NCBI RefSeq assembly: GCF_021531055.1
Contig: NZ_JADYTL010000006.1
Span: forward strand, 1-64,000
DNA: 64,000 bases
From: Collinsella tanakaei
Lineage (GTDB): Bacteria > Actinomycetota > Coriobacteriia > Coriobacteriales > Coriobacteriaceae
Reading direction: 5' to 3'
Both the position numbers and the translations under genes were made by a program. Below the pieces are notes generated by a model, which was not told the origin of the DNA, searched no databases, and saw nothing but the letters and a program-made list of their open reading frames with translations. Positions 60,314 through 64,000 of this stretch are shown piece after piece (position 1 is the first letter of the stretch; the number at the start of each line of letters is the position of its first letter).

Positions 60314-61147
60314 TCATTCGCCGTCTTCGATGGTCCCGTAGAACATCCGGCGGTCGTCCAGGCGCATGACGCCCACGCGCCCCACGGGTGCACCCGCCGC
60401 GGCGGAGCAGTCGATATCCACGCGGTCGGCGACACCGCCGGTATCCCAACATGCCCCGACCTCGACCGCGCAGGCGCGCTCATCGGCGTAGAGCACCGGT
60501 TGGCTCAGCAAACTCGCATAGCGGTAGAGCAGCACCGACGGCGTATGGCCCGCGATGACCACCGGACCGGAGCCATCGCGCGAGACCAGCCCCGTGGGTT
60601 CGCCCCAGAATTCCCCACGGGTCCACAGCAGGTCCTCGGCGGTCTGCTGCTCCATGGCATCGCGGTACAGCTCGAGCGGAACGCGCGCGTAGCCCTCGTC
60701 CGGCCCGTATCCGGCACTCGCCAGATATCCGCGCAGGGCGAGCGCATCGATGCCCGCATGGCACAGCAGATACTTCCGGCCGCCCACCTCGACGACGTCG
60801 AACAGCGGCAGTTGCTCGATCCATTCGACCAGCTCGACGTACTCCTCGCGCGGAAGCGCATCGAGCCCCGCGGCAGTCGACGACCCGCCGTTCATCTCCC
60901 AGGTCAGCAGGTCCAGCTGCTCCCCGGTGGCAAGGGCGGTGAGCAGCATATCCTCGTGGTTGCCCAACAGCACGCGGGCGTTGGGCAGGCCGTGCACCAG
61001 ACGGAGCACACCGACGGGGTCCGGCCCGCGATCGACCATGTCGCCCAGCACGTAGACGGTATCGTCCGAACCGGGGGCGGCGAGTTCGAGCGCCCGGTCG
61101 AGCGCCCGCAGGTGCCCGTGCGCATCCGAGGTCACGAATATCGCCAT
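60314..61147 (-). CDS. Metallophosphoesterase, PPP-like
   Basis: A 277-residue calcineurin-like phosphoesterase. The metal motifs SDAHGHLRALD (residue 7), LGDMVDRGPD (34), LLGNHEDML (60) and a later His-containing IAGHTPSVL are those of bacterial serine/threonine phosphatases or Ap4A hydrolases. The start lacks a strong site. It is monocistronic. Confidence 0.88.
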   Translation of the reverse strand: MAIFVTSDAHGHLRALDRALELAAPGSDDTVYVLGDMVDRGPDPVGVLRLVHGLPNARVLLGNHEDMLLTALATGEQLDLLTWEMNGGSSTAAGLDALPREEYVELVEWIEQLPLFDVVEVGGRKYLLCHAGIDALALRGYLASAGYGPDEGYARVPLELYRDAMEQQTAEDLLWTRGEFWGEPTGLVSRDGSGPVVIAGHTPSVLLYRYASLLSQPVLYADERACAVEVGACWDTGGVADRVDIDCSAAAGAPVGRVGVMRLDDRRMFYGTIEDGE

Positions 61148-61352
61148 GCGTCGCCCCTTACCTTAACCTTCAACTTGAACGTTATTGTAGCGCGACGGGA
61201 CACCGCGCGCGAATCTGCACGCCCCATCCACGCCCCCATCATGCGATGCATAGGATCGGCGTCATTTCGTATACGTTAACGAACCACGACGGCACACTCC
61301 ACTATGATAGAGTAGTTCGAACCGATTCCCGTCTTTTGGAGGTTCACCCCGC

Positions 61353-62462
61353 ATGGCGCGCGTGCATAACTTCTCCGCCGGACCCGCTGCGCTGCCCGCA
61401 AGCGTCCTGTCCAAGATCGCCGCAGAGCTGCCCGACTACCGCGGCTGCGGCATGTCGGTTTTGGAGATGAGCCATCGGTCAGCCACCTACCAGCAGATCT
61501 TCGACGAGACCGAAGCCTGCCTGCGCCGGGTGCTGAACATACCCGATACCTACGCGGTGCTGTTCCTGCAGGGCGGCGCCACGCTCGAGTTCGCCGCGAT
61601 TCCGCTGAACCTCATGCGCACGGGACGCGCCGGCTACGTCGTGTCCGGCCACTTCTCCAAGAAGGCTTGGCAGGAAGCGGCCAAGTACGGCGACGCCGTC
61701 CTGCTGGCGAGCAGCGAGGGCACCGGCTTCGACCGCATCCCCGACCTGGCACCCGTCGATGCGCGCTGCCGCGAGGAGCAGCTCGACTACGTCCACATCT
61801 GCCAGAACAACACGATCTTCGGCACGATGTACCACGAGCTGCCCGATACCGGCGACATCCCGCTCGTGGCGGACGTCTCGAGCTGTTTTCTGTCCTTCCC
61901 GCTCGACGTCGAGCGCTACGGGTTGATCTACGCCGGCGCGCAAAAGAACGCGGGCCCCGCGGGCGTGACCGTCGTGATCATCCGGCGCGACCTGCTAGAG
62001 GACCCGGCGCTCGACATATGCCCCTCCTATCTCGACTACCGCACGCAGGACGCCAAGGGTTCCATGCTCAACACGCCCAACACGTTCGGCATCTACACCT
62101 GCGGCAAGGTGTTCGCCTGGATCGAGCAGACCGGCGGACTCGCCGCCATGGAGCGGCGCAACCGCGCCAAGGCCGATGCGCTCTACCGCGCGCTCGACGA
62201 AAGCGAGCTGTTCGGTGGCACCGCGCACCCCGATTCCCGCTCGATCGCCAACGTCACGTTCCGCACACCGGCGCCCGAGCTCGACGCCGCCTTCGTCGCC
62301 GGCGCCCGCGCCCGCGGCATCGAGGGCATCGGCGGCCACCGTCTGGTCGGCGGCATGCGCGCGAGCATCTACAACGCCGTCACCATGGATTCCGTCGAGA
62401 CGCTCATCGACTACATGCACGAGTTCGAGGCGCAGCACGCCCCGTCGGCACGATCGCGCTAG
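61353..62462 (+). CDS. serC: Phosphoserine aminotransferase
   Basis: A 369-residue PLP enzyme of serine (and pyridoxal) synthesis. It starts MARVHNFSAGPAALP, typical of SerC, and the PLP lysine is in YAGAQKNAGPAGVTVV near residue 198. TTTTGGAGG precedes the ATG. A TATGAT box is at 61303-61308. It is followed by serA on the same strand after 134 bases that contain hairpins, so the pair may be a serine operon with a processed or attenuated junction. Confidence 0.96.
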   Translation: MARVHNFSAGPAALPASVLSKIAAELPDYRGCGMSVLEMSHRSATYQQIFDETEACLRRVLNIPDTYAVLFLQGGATLEFAAIPLNLMRTGRAGYVVSGHFSKKAWQEAAKYGDAVLLASSEGTGFDRIPDLAPVDARCREEQLDYVHICQNNTIFGTMYHELPDTGDIPLVADVSSCFLSFPLDVERYGLIYAGAQKNAGPAGVTVVIIRRDLLEDPALDICPSYLDYRTQDAKGSMLNTPNTFGIYTCGKVFAWIEQTGGLAAMERRNRAKADALYRALDESELFGGTAHPDSRSIANVTFRTPAPELDAAFVAGARARGIEGIGGHRLVGGMRASIYNAVTMDSVETLIDYMHEFEAQHAPSARSR

Positions 62463-62487
62463 CCCGCATCCGCGGGCCCCAAGCCGC

Positions 62488-62557
62488 ACATGGCAAAGGC
62501 GGTGCACCCCCTTTGCCATGTCGCGCCGGATCTCGCAAAGGGGACGCGCCCCTTTGC
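62488..62557. repeat. Paired hairpins between serC and serA
   Basis: ACATGGCAAAGG/CCTTTGCCATGT (62488-62499, 62510-62521) and GCAAAGGGG/CCCCTTTGC (62535-62543, 62549-62557) share a CAAAGG/CCTTTG stem end. They lie after serC and before the serA ribosome site. Confidence 0.75.
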
Positions 62558-62596
62558 CACACTCGTAACGCGTTGAAGAACGAAGGAGCTCATCCC

Positions 62597-63760
62597 ATGC
62601 GCTATATCAAGACCATCGACGACATCACCAAAGAGGGCGACGTCGAGTTCGGCGACGGCTACGAATTCGTGGAGGAGACGGCGGACGCCGACGCCATCCT
62701 CATGCGTTCCACCGATCTGCACGGCTACGACCTCCCCGACTCCATCCGCGCCATCGCGCGCTGCGGCGCCGGCGTGAACAACATCCCGGTCGAGGAGTAC
62801 GCGAAGCGCGGCGTCGTCGTGTTCAACTCCCCCGGCGCGAACGCCAACGCCGTGAAGGAGATCGTCCTCGCCATGATGATCATGTCCAGCCGCGGCATCG
62901 TGCAGTCCATGGCATGGGTGCGCGACCATGCCGACGACCCCGACATCCTCGTGAACGCCGAGAAGGCCAAGAAGGCCTTCGTCGGGCACGAGCTCAAAGG
63001 CAAGCGCGTCGGCGTGATCGGCCTCGGCAACGTGGGATCCAAGGTCGCCAACGCCTGCGTCCACCTGGGCATGGACGTCTACGGCTACGATCCGTTCATC
63101 TCCGTCGAGCACGCGTGGGCCCTGTCCCAGGAGGTCCAGCGTGTGGGCACGCTCGAGGACCTCTGCCGCAACTGCGACTACCTCACTCTGCACGTCCCCT
63201 CCAAGGCCGACACCGTCGGCATGATCTCCACCGAGCAGCTCGATCTGCTCGCACCCGGCGCCGTGCTCGTGAACTTCGCGCGCGAGACCATCGTGGACGA
63301 GGACGCGGTCGACACCGCCCTGCACAGCGGACGCCTGTCCTGGTTCGCCACCGACTTCGCCACGCCCAAGACCGTGCTCATGCCCAACACGTTCATCACC
63401 ACGCACTCCGGCGCGGGCACCGGCGAGGCGGAGGCCAACTGCGCCGACATGGCCATCTCCGAGCTCAAGGACTACCTGGAAAACGGCAACATCGCGCACT
63501 CCGTGAACTATCCGGCGTGCTCCATGGGCAAGGCGCGCGCGGCATCCCGCATCGCCTGCCTGCACGCCAACGTGCCCAACATGATCGGCCAGATCACGCG
63601 CATCCTCGCCGACGACAACGCCAACGTCCAGCGCATGGTCAACGAGAGCGCCGGCGAGAACGCCTACACGATGTTCGACACCGACGAGCATCTCGACGAC
63701 TCCACGATCGAGGCGCTCAAGCGCATTCCCGCCGTCTACCGCGTGCGCGTGATCAAGTAA
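62597..63760 (+). CDS. serA: D-3-phosphoglycerate dehydrogenase with ACT domain
   Basis: A 387-residue 2-hydroxyacid dehydrogenase, the first step of serine synthesis. The NAD fold has GVIGLGNVGSKVAN near residue 140; the active-site Arg, Glu and His are in ARETIVDED and THSGAGTGEAE; an ACT domain (about 310-387, NVPNMIGQITRIL) should bind serine for feedback control. It is the short type without the extra ASB domain. The active-site segment reads ARET where ARGG/ARGT is usual, a small departure. GAAGGAG precedes the ATG. Confidence 0.92.
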   Translation: MRYIKTIDDITKEGDVEFGDGYEFVEETADADAILMRSTDLHGYDLPDSIRAIARCGAGVNNIPVEEYAKRGVVVFNSPGANANAVKEIVLAMMIMSSRGIVQSMAWVRDHADDPDILVNAEKAKKAFVGHELKGKRVGVIGLGNVGSKVANACVHLGMDVYGYDPFISVEHAWALSQEVQRVGTLEDLCRNCDYLTLHVPSKADTVGMISTEQLDLLAPGAVLVNFARETIVDEDAVDTALHSGRLSWFATDFATPKTVLMPNTFITTHSGAGTGEAEANCADMAISELKDYLENGNIAHSVNYPACSMGKARAASRIACLHANVPNMIGQITRILADDNANVQRMVNESAGENAYTMFDTDEHLDDSTIEALKRIPAVYRVRVIK

Positions 63761-63789
63761 CCGGCACGTCGACATCTATCGATACGACC

Positions 63790-63832
63790 GCGATCGGGCC
63801 TTGTCCTACAATGTGGGGCAAGGCCCGATCGC
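63790..63832 (+). terminator. Terminator after serA
   Basis: A 14-bp stem (63790-63803 with 63819-63832) around a 15-base loop, 30 bases past serA. The loop has TACAAT, which could also be a -10 for the next gene. Confidence 0.75.
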
Positions 63833-63867
63833 ATGACTCGGGCGCCTTTCAGGGCAAGGAGGTATCC

Positions 63868-64000
63868 CGTGGACGCATGGGAACTGACCGGACAGCTGGT
63901 GCGCATAGACAGCTCGGATCCGGGTGCTTATGAGCACGATATCGAGCGATTCATACGGCAGCTCGTCGAGGCGCGCGTGGCCGCGATGCCCGACGCGCTC
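63868..64000 (+). CDS. M20-family peptidase, N-terminal fragment
   Basis: The window ends 44 codons into this gene. It starts GTG after a near-perfect AAGGAGGT site. The visible start, LVRIDSSDPGAYE, matches the N-terminus of M20-type metallopeptidases/deacylases (ArgE/DapE-like). The metal-binding residues lie beyond the window. Confidence 0.65.

Overview
The window is a high-GC chromosomal segment with dense, short-spaced genes on both strands. The SUF operon order, an Rho factor with a very long basic N-terminal region, a CarD-type regulator, an ATP-type PEP carboxykinase, an ECF importer and a LarA-like enzyme together suggest an anaerobic actinobacterium of the class Coriobacteriia, with a Collinsella-like gut organism most plausible. 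The lineage is an inference from gene content; there is no rRNA here. I see no prophage, integrase, CRISPR array or plasmid functions. The only mobile gene is a REP-associated (Y1) transposase.

Layout. 1-3.9 kb: ECF importer with two S components, a fused double ATPase and EcfT. 4-6.4 kb: an RNA cytosine methyltransferase, a small membrane protein and a DegV lipid-binding protein. 6.5-12.3 kb: an Rrf2 regulator divergent from sufC-B-D-S-U, a complete Fe-S cluster assembly operon. 12.4-15 kb: a membrane-linked XRE regulator and a LarA-family enzyme. 15.1-18.4 kb: a transposase bracketed at its start and stop by a palindromic repeat, a GGGtGRT protein with a NifU-like partner, more repeats, and tRNA-Lys, tRNA-Lys and tRNA-His genes. 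18.5-26.6 kb: VanZ-like and hypothetical proteins, a short-chain dehydrogenase, rho overlapping a transaldolase-like gene, and argS. 27-29.4 kb: a CarD regulator, a promoter-leader-terminator unit in front of an HD hydrolase, and a sugar kinase.

29.5-35.4 kb: proA, a proline iminopeptidase on the opposite strand flanked by related palindromes, proB and pncB. 35.5-38.7 kb: a small tail-anchored protein, a GNAT/radical-SAM fusion, a likely 6S RNA, tRNA-Ala whose 3' end is duplicated 189 bp downstream, and a MITE-like element. 38.7-51.5 kb: LOG-family protein, rubredoxin/glutamate-synthase-domain fusion, DUF2252 protein, a long imperfect inverted repeat, tgt, a coiled-coil tail-anchored protein, BadF-type kinase, YbjQ protein, a large membrane protein, an Fe-S aldo/keto reductase and small proteins. 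51.5-64 kb: acylphosphatase, RNase HI, Fur-family and MarR-family regulators, B3/4-domain protein, pckA, lactate permease, a flippase, a phosphoesterase, serC-serA, and the start of an M20 peptidase.

Themes. Iron-sulfur biology recurs (SUF, the NifU-like/GGGtGRT pair, radical SAM, Fe-S aldo/keto reductase, rubredoxin fusion, Rrf2 regulator). Amino-acid metabolism (proline, serine) and lactate/C4 metabolism (lactate permease, PEP carboxykinase, LarA-like enzyme) fit a fermentative lifestyle. The most unusual material is non-coding: several unrelated palindromic repeat families, a leader RNA with an apparent kissing-loop/terminator choice, the tRNA-tail duplication and the MITE-like element.
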